From Rapana venosa (lineage: Eukaryota; Mollusca; Gastropoda; Neogastropoda; Muricidae), in the NCBI GenBank assembly GCA_028751875.1, contig CM054144.1, forward strand, positions 26,926,566 to 26,990,565: a stretch of 64,000 bases of DNA. The letters run 5' to 3'. The position numbers and the translations under genes are program-made. Positions 20,723-32,198 of the stretch are shown one piece after another. Positions within the stretch are counted from its first letter, which is position 1, and each line of letters starts with the position of its first letter. A model generated the notes under the pieces. It saw only the letters and a list, made by a program, of their open reading frames with translations, searched no databases and had not been told where the DNA came from.

Positions 20723-20932
20723 CACACACACACACACACACACACACAGAGGTAGAAATGAAACTGAAACCTATCTGCATGTGTGAACACACATGCTTTC
20801 TTGATTACTCAATGTCATATGATTAATTTATAATTATGCATTTTATGTTTGTCTTTTATCAGATACTTCGCAGCGATCTTGGACCTTCTCACCATGAACC
20901 CCATGATTTTCACCTTGTTGGGCCTGTGTTAA
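19901..20932 (+). CDS. Candidate 38-residue spliced microprotein
   Basis: Two segments have strong splice signals: an exon at 19,901-20,107 (ctgttttcag before, gtgagt after) and an exon starting at 20,863 (gtcttttatcag before). Joining them gives a frame from ATG 20,061 to TAA 20,930-20,932. It begins MSSASILSKLASFMNKYF and ends in a hydrophobic stretch, NPMIFTLLGLC. The ATG region is tandemly duplicated within the exon; the first copy, at about 20,003, leads quickly to a stop. I do not recognise the product. A short frame like this can arise by chance, and a non-coding RNA is equally possible. Confidence 0.2.
19968..20084. repeat. 57-bp tandem duplication in the candidate exon
   Basis: Two copies contain tcatgctgctgtatctgaa, tacaatgtcatctgccagc and a final cctg/tctg, starting at about 19,970 and 20,024. 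They differ by a few bases and a short indel. Confidence 0.8.
20305..20665 (-). mobile_element. Family D fragment next to diverged SINE-A
   Basis: 20,305-20,400 has the family D landmarks gctagagctttaaggttca, ccaatgtctgcgattttgcg and accattaaattagcc. 20,445-20,665 is a diverged SINE-A with head 2: tatagtctcatccaaaagac, gagaattgaacccagaacct and aggtcttaactctcctgcca. Both lie in the intron of the candidate transcript. Confidence 0.65.
20672..20752. repeat. (AC)n microsatellite
   Basis: About 75 bases of AC with one slip. Confidence 0.95.
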
Positions 20933-21171
20933 TGAAGCGTAGGGAATGGAGGTTACAGGAAATCTAGGTCCTTATTCAAAGCCCTTCCAGGGCTTTTTGT
21001 TGCAATCAGGAACACGATAAAATCCGATTTTGATCTTCATAATGGGGACAGTCTGTAGTCCCAGTCATTCTCATTGTCAATCTCACATACTTCAACATCC
21101 AGCAGTACTGACCCAGAGCACTGGTACAATATTTCATGCTTTTGCATGACAAAGGGTCTACATGACATGTT

Positions 21172-21597
21172 ATAATAATAATAATAATGTATGGAATTTA
21201 TAATAGCGCTGAATCTTGTAAAGCAACAAATCAAAGCGCTCAGATGACTTTTTAAAATATTTTTTTTATATCGAGGATAATGGAATAAGCACTCATGTGC
21301 TTTTTTTGCATCCAGTCCCCGTGTGTATGCGGTTTTGTAAATTTTGTCATCTGTTCCCACCAGCACACAATGGCCTACTCTTTCGAAAAGTGGAACAGGA
21401 TTTAACGTGTGCGCAAGATGTTCTGCATGCGTTGGCACACGGGGCCTCTGTTTATAGTCTCATCCGAAGGACTTTGACATTCAGTTCGATTTTGTTGTCA
21501 AACTGGGAAGAAAGGGTGAGGCTAGGAATCGAACCCAGAACCTCACGGTTTACTTTTAGGCAGGCAAACGTCTTAACCATCCTGCCACCTTCCTTTC
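21172..21597 (-). mobile_element. SINE-A, full copy with head 2 and long tail
   Basis: Very similar to 13,856-14,290. On the plus strand it has (AAT)n, tagcgctgaatcttgtaaag, caaagcgctcag, atatcgaggataatggaat, gttttgtaaattttgtcatc, acggggcctctg, ggaatcgaacccagaacctc and cgtcttaaccatcctgccac. Both tRNA boxes are intact on the minus strand. Confidence 0.85.
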
Positions 21598-21724
21598 TAA
21601 TGTTACATCTGAAATAGTTCAGGGGACATAGACACGTAGAGCAGTGAGCATTTGCAGCAAGCAATCCAGCATTTGACCTGGGTTACACAATGGAATTTAC
21701 ACAGAGGTAAACTTGTACAAAGAC

Positions 21725-21875
21725 ACCAAGGATAGTGGATAAGCACTCATGAGCTTTTTTTAAAATCTAGTCTCCAAGTGCATGTGGTTTAGAACATTTT
21801 GTCAGCCCACTGGCACACAAATTGCCACAATAGCCTACTCTTCCTAAAGGCGGAACAGGTTTAACGTATGTGTGT
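21725..21875 (-). repeat. SINE-A fragment, strongly diverged
   Basis: Landmarks are ggataagcactcatgagc, aacattttgtcagcccac and tagcctactcttcctaaagg. Confidence 0.6.
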
Positions 21876-23770
21876 GTGAGCATGTGTGTGTGTATATTAA
21901 GTTTTTGGGGAGAGGAGGGGAATCATAGTTGATTTTGTAGAAGCGGTACTAAAGGGAAACTGATAATTGGAAGGAGGGGGTAGGTTATGTGTAGCTAAGT
22001 TATTGGAAAAACAATTGAAAGGCTAGCAAGTAAGAGTGGGCTTTTTTGCATATGGTTTATTTGGGCTAATTCCTTAGTTTACCTGCTAGGTTTAGTCATT
22101 TGGGAGAACAGGGGTAGAATATGTATGGCTTGGGAATTGAAAAAAGGTTAGCCCATAAGAGAGCAGGTTTTTTTGCAGGTTTTTTTTTAGAAGGGGGGGG
22201 GGGGCAGGGGGGTTAAGATCTATCTTCATTCATCAACTCAACCTAGGTTCTTTTTGAAATAAATGTGATTTTTCCAAAAAATACAGTAGGTTGGAAATTA
22301 CTGATTTCAGAGCTGGAAAATATTAACGGGGAAACGTAAGAAAAAAGCAAGAAATAACCATACCTTTTGGGCTGGTTCCTTCGTTTATCTATTTAATTTT
22401 TCTCTTTAAAACACCCACAGCCCATTTGAAAAGAGGTAGGCTACCAGAAATCACTGAGCTGATTCCAGAACTGGAAAATTGTCATAAAAAAATCCAATCA
22501 TTGAACCAACAGAAACTTACCATGGCTTGTTAAGATGGGTAATTTGTGATTTAAAGTAAACTTTGAAACAGATTTGTGTCAAAATCTAGGTACCATGTGT
22601 CTATGTGCTATTGTGTTCACATGCATGCATGCCTACAGGCTGACAAGCCACCGACTGACGGCCCTATCCCAGTTACTAGTATTAATTGCTAACAGTAACA
22701 ACCTTTGCATTAACCTTTTTTTTTTTAACCTGGCCCCTCATGTGGACACAAAAGGCAGGTGGATATGATACCAGATGTGACACAGAAACGAACCTTTTTT
22801 GGGTGGAGGTGTTAGGGGAAAAAAAATGTTAGAAGGGGCAGGATGGATCACTGTATGTGGGAAGGGAGCATAAGAGAAGTTATGGCTAAAGTCATCTACT
22901 GAGAGTGAGAGCAAGAAGGAAATGGGCAAACTTTTTTTAAATGAGAAAAGGGGGAATATTTTAGCAAAACAGGGACTTATTTAAATAGAAAATGGTGGGT
23001 TTAAGTGAGAAATTCAGTTACCAAGATTTTAAAAAAATTGCATACATGTGTGTGTGTGCCCGCACCTGCATGTGATGGGTTTCCATTTCATGAGGAAGTT
23101 TGTCAACATTTTGGGGAAAAAAAGCTTCATCTTCAGGTAGCTGTGTCCCCTGGTCCCTGCTTTTTAGGACAGAAAGGGGTCACATCTCTCCCTTAAGCTC
23201 ATTCACTGTAATATCCTCACTTAAGATGGGTTGCTGTTACTCTGTTATTCATGTGGTCCATACTTTAGGTATTCACTTATTGACTAACATCTTCATTTGC
23301 TATGATAATTTGCTAGATTTTTTGTGCTGGCTATGGTTAAAACAAAGTTCAGTATTAGAATTTTTTTGGGAAAATTACTCCTGATAAAATAAACATAATA
23401 AAAGAAAGTAAAATAAAATGGAATAGAATTGGACAAGTCTAAATAACACAGAAAAGATAAAAAGAGAATAAAGTAGGATAGCGAAGCAAACTACTAAGAC
23501 TCAAATAAAATCTTAAAAAAGGCAAAACTGTGCCAGAGTTCGAGCAGTGACAGTGAACTGAGTAATCTTGGTGTCCAAAAACACCACCACTTACTGATGC
23601 CTACACATTGCTTACAAAGACTTTGAGACCGTGGTCATGAGGGAGTGTGATTTTGTCACTCCCTCACATTTTTCTGACCTAGGATTTCTTATACCTCCTT
23701 CCCGTCTTTTATTGTACATGGGTCCTAACCTGGTGAGTCATGTGGATCATCTGGTATCGTCTCCTGTGGG
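21876..23770. other. Intergenic DNA, no gene seen
   Basis: AT-rich with a short G run near 22,192-22,216. It contains one copy of dispersed repeat G (22,617-22,775). No exon with convincing splice sites and similarity was found. Confidence 0.5.
22617..22775 (+). repeat. Dispersed repeat G, copy 1
   Basis: Shares tgacggccctat/tgacggacaacc, aacctttgcattaac, taacctggcccctcatgtgg and acacaaaaggcaggtgg with 33,500-33,660. The middle of the second copy is made of CTAACCC-like units. Confidence 0.5.
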
Positions 23771-23774
23771 GCTG

Positions 23775-25850
23775 TCATCCGAGGAACTGGGTCCATCAAC
23801 TGATCAAGCCTTCACATTCAGAGGAACTGGGTCCATCAACTGATCAAGTCTTCACATTCAGAGGAACTGGGTCCATCAACTGATCAATTCTTCACATTCA
23901 GAGGAACTGGGTCCATCAACTGATCAAGTTTCACATTCAGAGGAACTGGGTCCATCAGGTCTTTTCATTCAGAGGACCTGGCTCCAAGTCTTTGCATTTG
24001 AGAACTGGCTCCATCAAGACTTCTCATTCCTAAGAACTGGCTCCTTCATTCCAAGAATCGGCTCGCAAGTCTTCTCATTCCAAGAATTTGCTTCATCAAG
24101 CCGTTTTATTCCAAGAATCGGCTTTATCAAGTCTAATAATTCCAAGAACTGGCTCCACCAAGTCTTCTCATTCCAAAACTGGCTGGGTCAAGTCATTCCA
24201 AGAATCGGCTCCATCAGGTCTTCTCATTCTAAGAATCAGCTCAATCAATCTCACATTCTGAAAACTGGCTCCGTCAAGTCTTATTCCAAGAACTGGCTCC
24301 ATCAAGTCTCCTCATTCAAAAAAAAACTGGCTCCATCAAGTCTCCTCTTTCCAAAAACTGGCTCCATCAAGTCTCATTCCAAGAACTGGCTGGGTCAAGT
24401 CTTATTCCCAAGAATCAGCTTCATCAAATCTCACATTCCGAGAACTGGCTGTCAAGTCTTTAGAAATGGCTCCATCAAGACTCCTCTTTCAGAGGAGTTG
24501 GCTCCATCAAGTCTCCTCATTCTGAAAACTGGCCCCATCAAGTCTTCATATTCCGAGAACTGGCTCCATCAAGTCTTCATATTCCGAGAACTGGCTCCAT
24601 CAAGTCATATTCCGAGAACTGGCTCCATCAAGTCATATTCCGAGAACTGGCTCCATCAAGTCTTCACATTCTGAAAACTGGCTCCATCAAGTCTTCATTC
24701 TGAGAACTGGCTCCATCAAGTCTTCACATTCTGAGAACTGGCTCCATCGTCTTCTCATTCTGAGAACTGGCTCCATCAAGTCTTCTCATTCTGAGAACTG
24801 GCTCCATCAAGTCTTCTCATTCTGAGAACTGGCTCCATCGTCTTCTCATTCTGAGAACTGGCTCCATCAAGTCTTCACGAACTGGCTCCATCAAGTCTTC
24901 ACATTCCAAGAACTAACTTCCAAGTCTTATCATTCCAAGAACTGGCTCCGTCAAGTCTTCTCATTCCAAGAACTGGCTCTGTCAAGTCTTCTCATTCTGA
25001 GAACTGGCTCCATCAAGTCTTATCATTCCAAGAACTGGCTCCATCAAGCCTTCTCAGTCCAAGAACTAACTTCCAAGTCTTATCATTCCAAGAACTGGCT
25101 CCATCAAGTCTTCACATTCTGAAGAACTGGCTCCATCAAGTCTGCACATTCTGAGAACTGGCTCCATCAAGTCTTCACATTCTGAAGATCTGGCTCCATC
25201 AAGTCTTCATTCTGAATATCTGGCTCCATCAAGTCTTCACTCTGCAGAACTGGCTCCATCAAGTCTTTTATTCTCAAGAACTGGCTCCATCAAGTCTTAT
25301 CATTCTCAAGAACTGGCTCCATCAAGTCTTCACTCTGCAGAACTGGCTCCATCAAGTCTTTTATTCTCAGAAATGGCTCCATCAAGTCTTTTATTCTCAA
25401 GAACTGGCTCCATCAAGTCTTATCACATTCTGAAGAACTGGCATCATTCAGTCCTTGCAAGCAGAGGAACTGGCTTCATCAAGTCCTCACATTCAGAGGA
25501 ACTGGGTCGATCAGGTCCTCACATTCCAAGAACTGGCTCCATCTTCTTTACATTCCCAGAACTGGCTCCGTCAAGTCTTCACATACCAAGAACTGGCTCC
25601 GTCAAGTCTTCACATTCCAAGAACTGGCTCCGTCAAGCCTTATTCCAAGAACTGGCTCTGTCAAGTCTTCACATTCCAAGAACTGGCTCCGTCAAGCCTT
25701 ATTCCAAGAACTGGCTCTGTCAAGTCTTCACATTCCAAGAACTGGCTCCGTCAAGCCTTATTCCAAGAACTGGCTCTGTCAAGTCTTCACATTCTGAAGA
25801 ATTGACTCCCAAGTCTTCTCATTCCAAGAACTGGCTTCGTCAAGTCCTTT
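23775..25850. repeat. 2.1-kb minisatellite, about 30-bp unit
   Basis: The commonest unit is gaactggctccatcaagtct plus ttcacattct or similar, about 30 bp. The first four units are longer (about 40 bp) and carry ctgggtccatcaactgatca. Internal units vary by loss of the tcttctcatt segment, for example aagtcatattccgagaactg. Near 25,610-25,790 a two-unit block (ccgtcaagccttattccaag, then ctgtcaagtcttcacattcc) repeats three times. The plus-strand open frames rich in Glu-Leu-Ala-Pro-Ser-Ser and Arg-Thr-Gly-Ser are repeat translations. Confidence 0.95.
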
Positions 25851-26004
25851 TAAATTGTAAGTACATAAGGTTCTTACAGCTACACAAGCAGGTTTTATTT
25901 TACACAATTCGGGTTTTAGTATTGAACTGTTTATGTTTATGAGAACATTTTTTATATCTTTTTGGAAAGCAAATCACTATTTTTACTGTAAAGAGGGTTG
26001 TTTT

Positions 26005-26355
26005 TTTATTCCTTGGCTAGAACTCAGGTGAGATTTTGCGTATGTGACCGTTTTTGTCCACCATGAAGGTAGCCGCATTTCTACATTAGGGATGCATGCT
26101 GGGTATGTTTGTGTGTCTGTAACTCACTGAATGCTGACATGAATTGCAGGATATAGCTATATATATATATAGTCTTCTGCATGTGTTTAAATACACAAAA
26201 GGAATTCAGGCACTGGTAGGTCTGCACTTGAAGTTGACTTGGAAGATCATAAAAATTCCCACCTTTCATTCATCAAATACTGCTGAGATTTGAACCCATG
26301 ACTTGCTCATCAGATGAGACTGAAGTTGAATTGTCTTTTGAACCACTGAACTGTA
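26005..26355 (-). mobile_element. Family D SINE, near-complete
   Basis: Read on the plus strand: ccttggctagaactcag, gtgagattttgcgtatgtga, ccgtttttgtccaccatgaa, gcactggtaggtctgcactt and tgaacccatgacttgctcat. It ends with gaaccactgaactgtag. On the minus strand this end gives a tRNA-like head with an A-box-like cagttcagtggttcaaaag and a B-box-like gggttcaaatc. So family D is also tRNA-headed. Confidence 0.65.
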
Positions 26356-26390
26356 GTGTCTGCCAAAGAGATTTTGTTTGGTTGATTTTG

Positions 26391-26690
26391 ATATGGCAGT
26401 ATTTATATCTGGAATCATGACTTAAGGAAATACCTTCTTTGCAGATTATCTACAAGTAAAAAAGAAAGGTACTGAAATAGTGTCTCCAGGTAGAATGATG
26501 TCACACCCCATTGCTATGTTTGGTGGGTTTGTTTTTTTAATGTAGATATGGCATTATTTATATCTGGAATCCCGACTATAATGAAATGTCTTCTTGTTTC
26601 CAAATTATCTATAATTAAAAAAGAAAGGTACTGAAATAGTCTCTAGGTAGAATGACATCACACTGTATTTGTGTTTTCTTGTTCTTCAGC
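26391..26690. repeat. Tandem duplication, about 155-bp unit
   Basis: Blocks at 26,391 and 26,546 share atatggca, tatttatatctggaat, aaaaaagaaaggtactgaaa, tagtctctaggtagaatga and catcacac. Divergence is about one base in ten. Confidence 0.8.
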
Positions 26691-26734
26691 TAGAACTGGG
26701 GTTCACCAATGTTTTAAAAAAATTTTTAAATAAA

Positions 26735-27185
26735 TTTTATTTTGAGGATAATGGAATAAGCACTCGTGTGCTTTTTTTCCTCCAGTCCCCTATGTATGCA
26801 GTTTTGTACATTTTGTCATCCATTCCCACCGTCGCATAATGGTCTACTCTTCCGAAAAGCGGAACAGGTTTTAATGTGTATGCAAGATGTTCTGCGTGTG
26901 TTTGCACACAGGGCCTCGGTTTATAGTCTCATCCGAAGGCGAGAGTATGTGTTTGCGACCGTAGGTAACAGCATTCCGACTTTCAGGATGGTGTATAAAC
27001 ATAACTGTGCGCATACATTCTTAGTCTTCCGTTCCTACTGGTTTGAAATGGCCTACTCTTCTGAAAGGTGGAACAGATTTTTAACATGTAAGCAAGATAT
27101 GTGTGGTGTACACAGGGGGTTGCTGATTAATCTCATCCAAAGGACTCTTGGGGGAGAGGAGTTAGTACCAGTGTGAACTCCAGGG
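26735..27185 (-). mobile_element. SINE-A copy with a second, partial SINE-A
   Basis: 26,738-26,945 has tgaggataatggaataagca, ttttgtcatccattccca, ggtctactcttccgaaaag, atgcaagatgttctgcg and tatagtctcatccgaaggc. 26,965-27,180 repeats the body in diverged form (gcctactcttctgaaaggt, aatctcatccaaaggactct, gtgtgaactccagggtaaat). Confidence 0.7.
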
Positions 27186-27329
27186 TAAATTTCCCTAAAA
27201 TGGGTGCCTCCATGGTGACTTGATCCCAGTCCTTAGGTCATTGTGTTTGAAGGTTACACACCATAAGTATGTCACTTATGCTGAATGCATTTGATTTTAA
27301 TTAAATCAACTAAGGGTTATTTATTCTAT

Positions 27330-27545
27330 TTTATTTTGAGGATAATGGAGTAAGCGCTTGTGTGCTGCTTTTCCTTTTTATTTTTATTTTTCGGAAACGT
27401 CCAGCACCCAAGTGCATAAACCTTTTGTAAATTGTCATTCATTCTCACCAACACAAGTGGCATATTCTTCTGAAAGGTAGAACAGGTTTTCATGCGTGCA
27501 TTTGTACACAGGCACTAGGTGTGTAATCTCATCCGAAGGCGTAGT
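27330..27545 (-). repeat. SINE-A fragment, diverged
   Basis: Landmarks are tgaggataatggagtaagcg, tcattctcaccaacacaag, gcatattcttctgaaaggta and taatctcatccgaaggc. Confidence 0.6.
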
Positions 27546-27879
27546 GAAGAAACGGTTTGAATTGAATACATCATAGTGATAAAATAAGATTAATATCCGA
27601 GTCAATAAAACAAACGGGGTGGGGTTTTCAGTCTCCCTCATGATGACTTACTGCTTTCAGAGATTCAGGGGCTGGAATCAAGTGCCAGTGATCTGATGTG
27701 ATGGCAGCCATCATGATCTGCCTTGTTTTCTTTAAAGGTAAGGTATTTGTGTTTTTGCTTCCATTTAAATAAAACATATTAACCTGTGCCAAATTCAGTG
27801 TGGAGGAGGGACATGACTTTTAAGTGCAGCCCTTAACCCTCACGGAGGTGTCAGTTTGCTGTCAAATTTTTAAAAATTG

Positions 27880-28395
27880 TTCCTCGTCTAGATCTCCGAG
27901 GTTCACTGATAGAGATTTTGCGGATGCAACAGGTTTTGCCCACCATTAAGGTAGCAGCATTCCAACTTGGGGGAGAAGTCTAAACACACCAGTGCATGTG
28001 TTGGTTTTTATTTAAAATTGTCATCTGGCCCTTCCGGCATGTAATAACTTCTCCAACTGGGAGAACCAGTTTAAATGTGTGCGCAAGATGTTCTGTGTGC
28101 ACTTGCAGAAAGTTTAGTGAGTTGGAAAACGCATTGTATGAGCTTAAAGCAATTTTAAATATTTTGATTTGTATAAAATTTGATCAACAAAATGGGCTTG
28201 TTTATAGACATGATATAGATACATAATGACCAAGGTTTGTAATGAACTCAGAACACAGAACGTCGGTTTATAGTCTCATCAGGGGGATTGGAGTGACTAC
28301 TGATAACTCCAGGGGAAAAATCCCCTCAAATGGGTGGTGGCCCCAAACCGGTCTTGACCCCAGGCCATCAAATGGCAAGCACGACGCTCCACTAG
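27880..28395 (-). mobile_element. Mosaic of family D and SINE-A pieces
   Basis: 27,880-27,990 has family D landmarks (gatctccgaggttcactgat, cccaccattaaggtagcagc). 28,015-28,110 and 28,255-28,395 have SINE-A landmarks (gcgcaagatgttctgtgtgc, cggtttatagtctcatc, gataactccagggg and cactaggctgtcccc, the complement of an A box). The SINE-A part is split by the duplicated segment at 28,120-28,250. Confidence 0.55.
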
Positions 28396-28905
28396 GCTGT
28401 CCCCCTCCCCTGTGGCAAATGAAATCTCCATTAGAGCGGGATATTCTGATATCAATTTTCTCAGGGTCAGTGTGTCATTGCATTTTTTCCTCATTGCCAT
28501 TTTCCGTCTTAGTGCAATATGTAGCATTTCACTTGCTTAGGAATCAAAATTCTTTTTTTCAGTTTACAAGTTTTGCTAATGACTTCAGATGGTTTTGCCC
28601 CCCACCCCCCCAAAAAAACAACAAAACAACCCAAACATACATCCCTCTTAAATAAAAATTTAAAAAATTTTAAAAACAGCAATATCCTGTCATAGTGTTT
28701 CATCACAGCCATGTAAGGTGAAAAGAGGGAAATGGTTTATGGCTGGTGTAGAGTGCACGAAAAAAGTTGAGCGAGTTGGAAATTACAAATTGTGTGAGCT
28801 TCAAGCATTTTTTACATATTTTTGATTTTTATAAACATTTTATCAACAAAATAGGCTTGTTTATAGACATGATATAGATACATAATGACCAAGGTTTGTA
28901 ATGAG
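28120..28905. repeat. Two copies of a 140-bp segment, 640 bp apart
   Basis: The copies are at about 28,120-28,245 and 28,758-28,903. The last 70 or so bases are almost identical (ggcttgtttatagacatgat, atagatacataatgaccaag, gtttgtaatga). The first half is clearly diverged. Confidence 0.8.
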
Positions 28906-29166
28906 TTTGCACAGGTTTGTTATAATGGCAGTAAAGTAGAGGAAATGTGCTCGTGCTGCATCATTTTAAATATTGTAAGTTAAATGGGGTTTTTTGTTTT
29001 TTTTTATTGGGCAGCATGCCCTTAGTCTGTTTTTTTCAATCACAAGTCTTGCATTTGAAGGAAGCACAGAAATAACTGTGCATGCAAAAACTCTTTAAGA
29101 CCCACCAGAAGTTCTTAGAGAAACTCATATGTAATATAATATGTCTGTTGTGCTCACACATGCAGT

Positions 29167-29204
<38 letters not shown>

Positions 29205-29530
29205 CACTGATTGATAAGAATTTGTTGATCAGATCTAACAGAAAGCTTGTTCACAGGAAGGTGCTGGGAAAATCTGAATTCCAGCCAACAAGCATCTTGT
29301 AGCTGTGGACATCAACACCCACAACAGTAGAGGTTGTACGCCACCTGAAACCTGATTGTGAGTATGATTAAAAAAAGACATTTTCACACACTCATTACTT
29401 GAATTTATCTTTGAATTCATCTTGTTCAAGTAGGCATGTTTGCAGGCAGGTGTACACACACATATAAACTGGCATAGATGTACACATGCATGCACATCTT
29501 GCCTTATGCAAATGAATGCTATTGATAGAG
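28906..29530. other. Intergenic DNA with a (CT)n run
   Basis: (CT)n at 29,168-29,200. Apart from the possible exon at 29,233-29,357 described above, nothing is recognised. Confidence 0.45.
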
Positions 29531-29535
29531 AAATG

Positions 29536-29985
29536 ATGGAGGTATGGTTGAGTGGTTAAGACCGTTGGCTTCAGTCCTTGTGGGTTCGAATCGATGCGGC
29601 GTATGGTGAATTACGGGGAATTTTTATCTCCCATGTCAACTTTAAGTGCAGACCTGCTAATGCCTTAATTCTCTTCGTGAATATACACATGCAGAAAATC
29701 AAATATGCACATTTAAAGATCCCATAATTCATATCAGCAGATGGCAAGTTACAGAAACAAACATACGCAGCATGCAACCTGTACATGAGCTGGTATGGTC
29801 GGATTGCCAGCTGAGGCTAATGGGTAGACTACCTGTAAAGTCACAAGAGAAGACCGGGCACTCTGCACCCCACATGGTAATGGTATGCAAAGAGACATGC
29901 AGGCTTGAGACATCAATGTTTGACAATTTGTCACAGAACACTATAGAGTTCCTACTGGCCTATGGGAGCTGAATGGCAACCTGGA
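29536..29985 (+). mobile_element. tRNA-derived SINE (family F)
   Basis: The head is gaggtatggttgagtggtta to gggttcgaatcgatg, with a good A box (tggttgagtggttaag, Leu/Ser-tRNA style) and B box (ggttcgaatc). Downstream is a body containing tttaaagatcccataattc. The 3' end is not clear. The spacing of the two boxes is right for a tRNA, but the sequence between cannot fold into a convincing tRNA 3' half, so this is not called as a tRNA gene. Confidence 0.6.
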
Positions 29986-29999
29986 AAAATTGTGGAGCC

Positions 30000-32085
30000 T
30001 TTGATAGAAGTTAGATATTTTAACTTGTAGAGCCTTCAACTGCATTGTGGGCAAAACTGTCGCTAGTAGTTTTCATGTAGCACAGTGGTTGAACTGTCAG
30101 TCACTCCTACTGGAAGGAGTTGGGTGTCTGCTGCATTTTCTGGTTTACTACTGGCTGGTGATGCCTGCTGAAAAGTTGATTTGATGGAAAAGCACTGAAA
30201 GTCTCCCACCTTTATCACTTCAGAGCAGTTTGGATGAATTGTTTCAAATTGTAATAAACAGTTTAAATGATTATTGCTGCTTTTCATGAAATAGTTTTCA
30301 AGCAGACAATGATCAGTATTTAAAAAACGATCAAAATACATGCAGGCAGTTTTATTACTATGGATTTGTATCATAGTGGAACAGGCTTTGCCTCGTGCGC
30401 TTTGTGAAAATCAGTGCAATGGAATGGCCCGATTCGATCTGTTTTAGTGATATTTGCTTGAACTTGTCTATTAGACAAGAATTTTCAAACATCAGACACA
30501 CTTTGTGTTCATTGATCATCACTTAAAATTCTGCAGAAAAATGCTACACGTAATATGGAAACATAATTATGGGGGGAAATGTGATAGGTGGCTTTGCGCT
30601 TTTGGCATCTTACCTTTCTCTCTGGGCAGAACAGCCGAGTTTTGTGCTGACTGGAGAAATATGCTATGAAAAGTATGATTGAAAGCAACACACACACGAT
30701 GCAAGTCTGACTAGGGCTATAAACATTTAACAAAAATTTAATGCTTGGATGAGTAGGTGGAGGTAAAATATTATCAATAATATAGAATACATATCAGCAC
30801 CCATAAATTTTGCTTTTGAATCTTCAGATCTCATCACTGGAACACAAGCGCATCCAGAACGTACCGAAGGAAAGCACAGCTCCAGCCGTTAGTTGCCCTA
30901 AAGAAAAATGTGTGATTTGCATTGGTATTTAATATTTGAAGGAAATAGTATGTTTTACAGTTTTATTAATATTTTGAAGTGAAATAATGTTATACAGGTT
31001 TTTTTAAACTTTTGAAGTGAATTAATTTCACGGTGAATGTTTTGGGGCTTTTTTTGGTCGTGGATTTTTTCATGTGCATGTTATGAGAGGGCTTAAGAGG
31101 CTACTCGTTAACTATAGTAGGAAGATTATAAGCAGGACTGAGAATGATCTGTACTGTTAGCACAGTTATTATGCTTATGCCACCACTGACATCAATCCAA
31201 AATTCTAGGGCAATATGTAAACTGCTGACAAACCCATGCGTGGATCTGTTGGGAGTTCCTGGCATGTCATGTATGGGTATCATAGATGATAGGAGAAATT
31301 TTGATTCAATGCTTTATTTCAAGACTTCAGTTTTGTAGAAGTATTTGAGTGAGATGGCAAGAGATAGCATATAAGTATCTGACTGGAACTGTGTTCAGAA
31401 AATTTTTCTTTTAAAGAGAATGTGTACAAAGTTGCTCTGAGGAATGAGTAGTGAAATTTATTAAGATCACACAAATTAGCTGGAAAAAAATAAGTTGAGT
31501 ACATTTCTGTATTATATCCCTCAATGCTCATGGGATGGAGAATATCTTGTGGGTGTTTAATGCAATATTTTTGTCTTTTGGGAATGAATCTGATGAAAAA
31601 AAAATGCTCAAGAAAATACTCGGTTCCTGACATAACTTCTAATGCGTGAAAAAAACCATGGTGGCAATTATTTTTTTTTAGTGTTATATATTCTCTTAAC
31701 AAAAAATTAATTCAATGATTGTCCTAATGTCTAGTGGGACTGTTAATATATCTTTTTTTCAATGAATTGGATCATATGATTGAGAAAATATTGTGATGAT
31801 TTGCACCTTGGTATTTGTATAACTTGGCAATGCTTTGTAGTGTGTGTTCTTTTTTTTTTCTTCAGTTATTTAAAAAATGGGTAATTGTTTTCCTTAATGC
31901 AGTCATTGGGCAGCAAAGTGCCAGAGATTTAAGAAATATAAATGAGAAAATAGGCAATCAAATAGCCATTACTATATCCTGGTTATGAGATGACTTTAAA
32001 TTGATTTGGTTTACATGTTTCACAGTGTTATAAACAACTCTGTGTGTTGATTTGCCAGTGGTATACCATTCTCTATCAAGTATGT
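30000..32085. other. Intergenic DNA, no gene seen
   Basis: AT-rich. Short open frames on both strands (such as 31,101-31,283 minus) show no motif I can name. Confidence 0.45.
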
Positions 32086-32089
32086 CATC

Positions 32090-32198
32090 CCCACAAAGGC
32101 AAAATTCGGCTTCCTTAATGGTGGGAAAAAAACGGTTATATATGCAAAATCAGACCATGGGTGAACCTTGGAGGTGTAGCCAAGGAATGAAGAAAGCC
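32090..32198 (+). repeat. Repeat family D fragment
   Basis: Landmarks are ccttaatggtgggaaaaa, tatatgcaaaatcagaccat, gggtgaaccttggag and gtagccaaggaatg. Confidence 0.65.

Larger units (their letters stand above)
27661..30932 (+). other. Candidate spliced transcript, coding status unclear
   Basis: Three segments have good splice signals: 27,661-27,737 (ctgctttcag before, gtaagg after), 29,233 or 29,257 to 29,357 (ag before, gtgagt after) and 30,828 onward (tcttcag before). An ATG at 27,701 reads MAAIMICLVFFK to the donor. It joins in frame to either acceptor of the second segment, then stops at 29,328. The third segment is open for 34 codons to a TAA at 30,930. No family is recognised. This may be a non-coding RNA or chance. 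Confidence 0.15.

Noticed and set aside
21037..21438. Minus-strand open frame ending DNENDWDYRLSPL
   Set aside because: Its first part is SINE-A. The non-repeat end is about 40 codons long with no splice context or recognised family.
25373..25942. 189-codon open frame with Glu-Leu-Ala-Pro-Ser-Ser repeats
   Set aside because: It is the 30-bp minisatellite read in frame. No conserved ends or splice sites.
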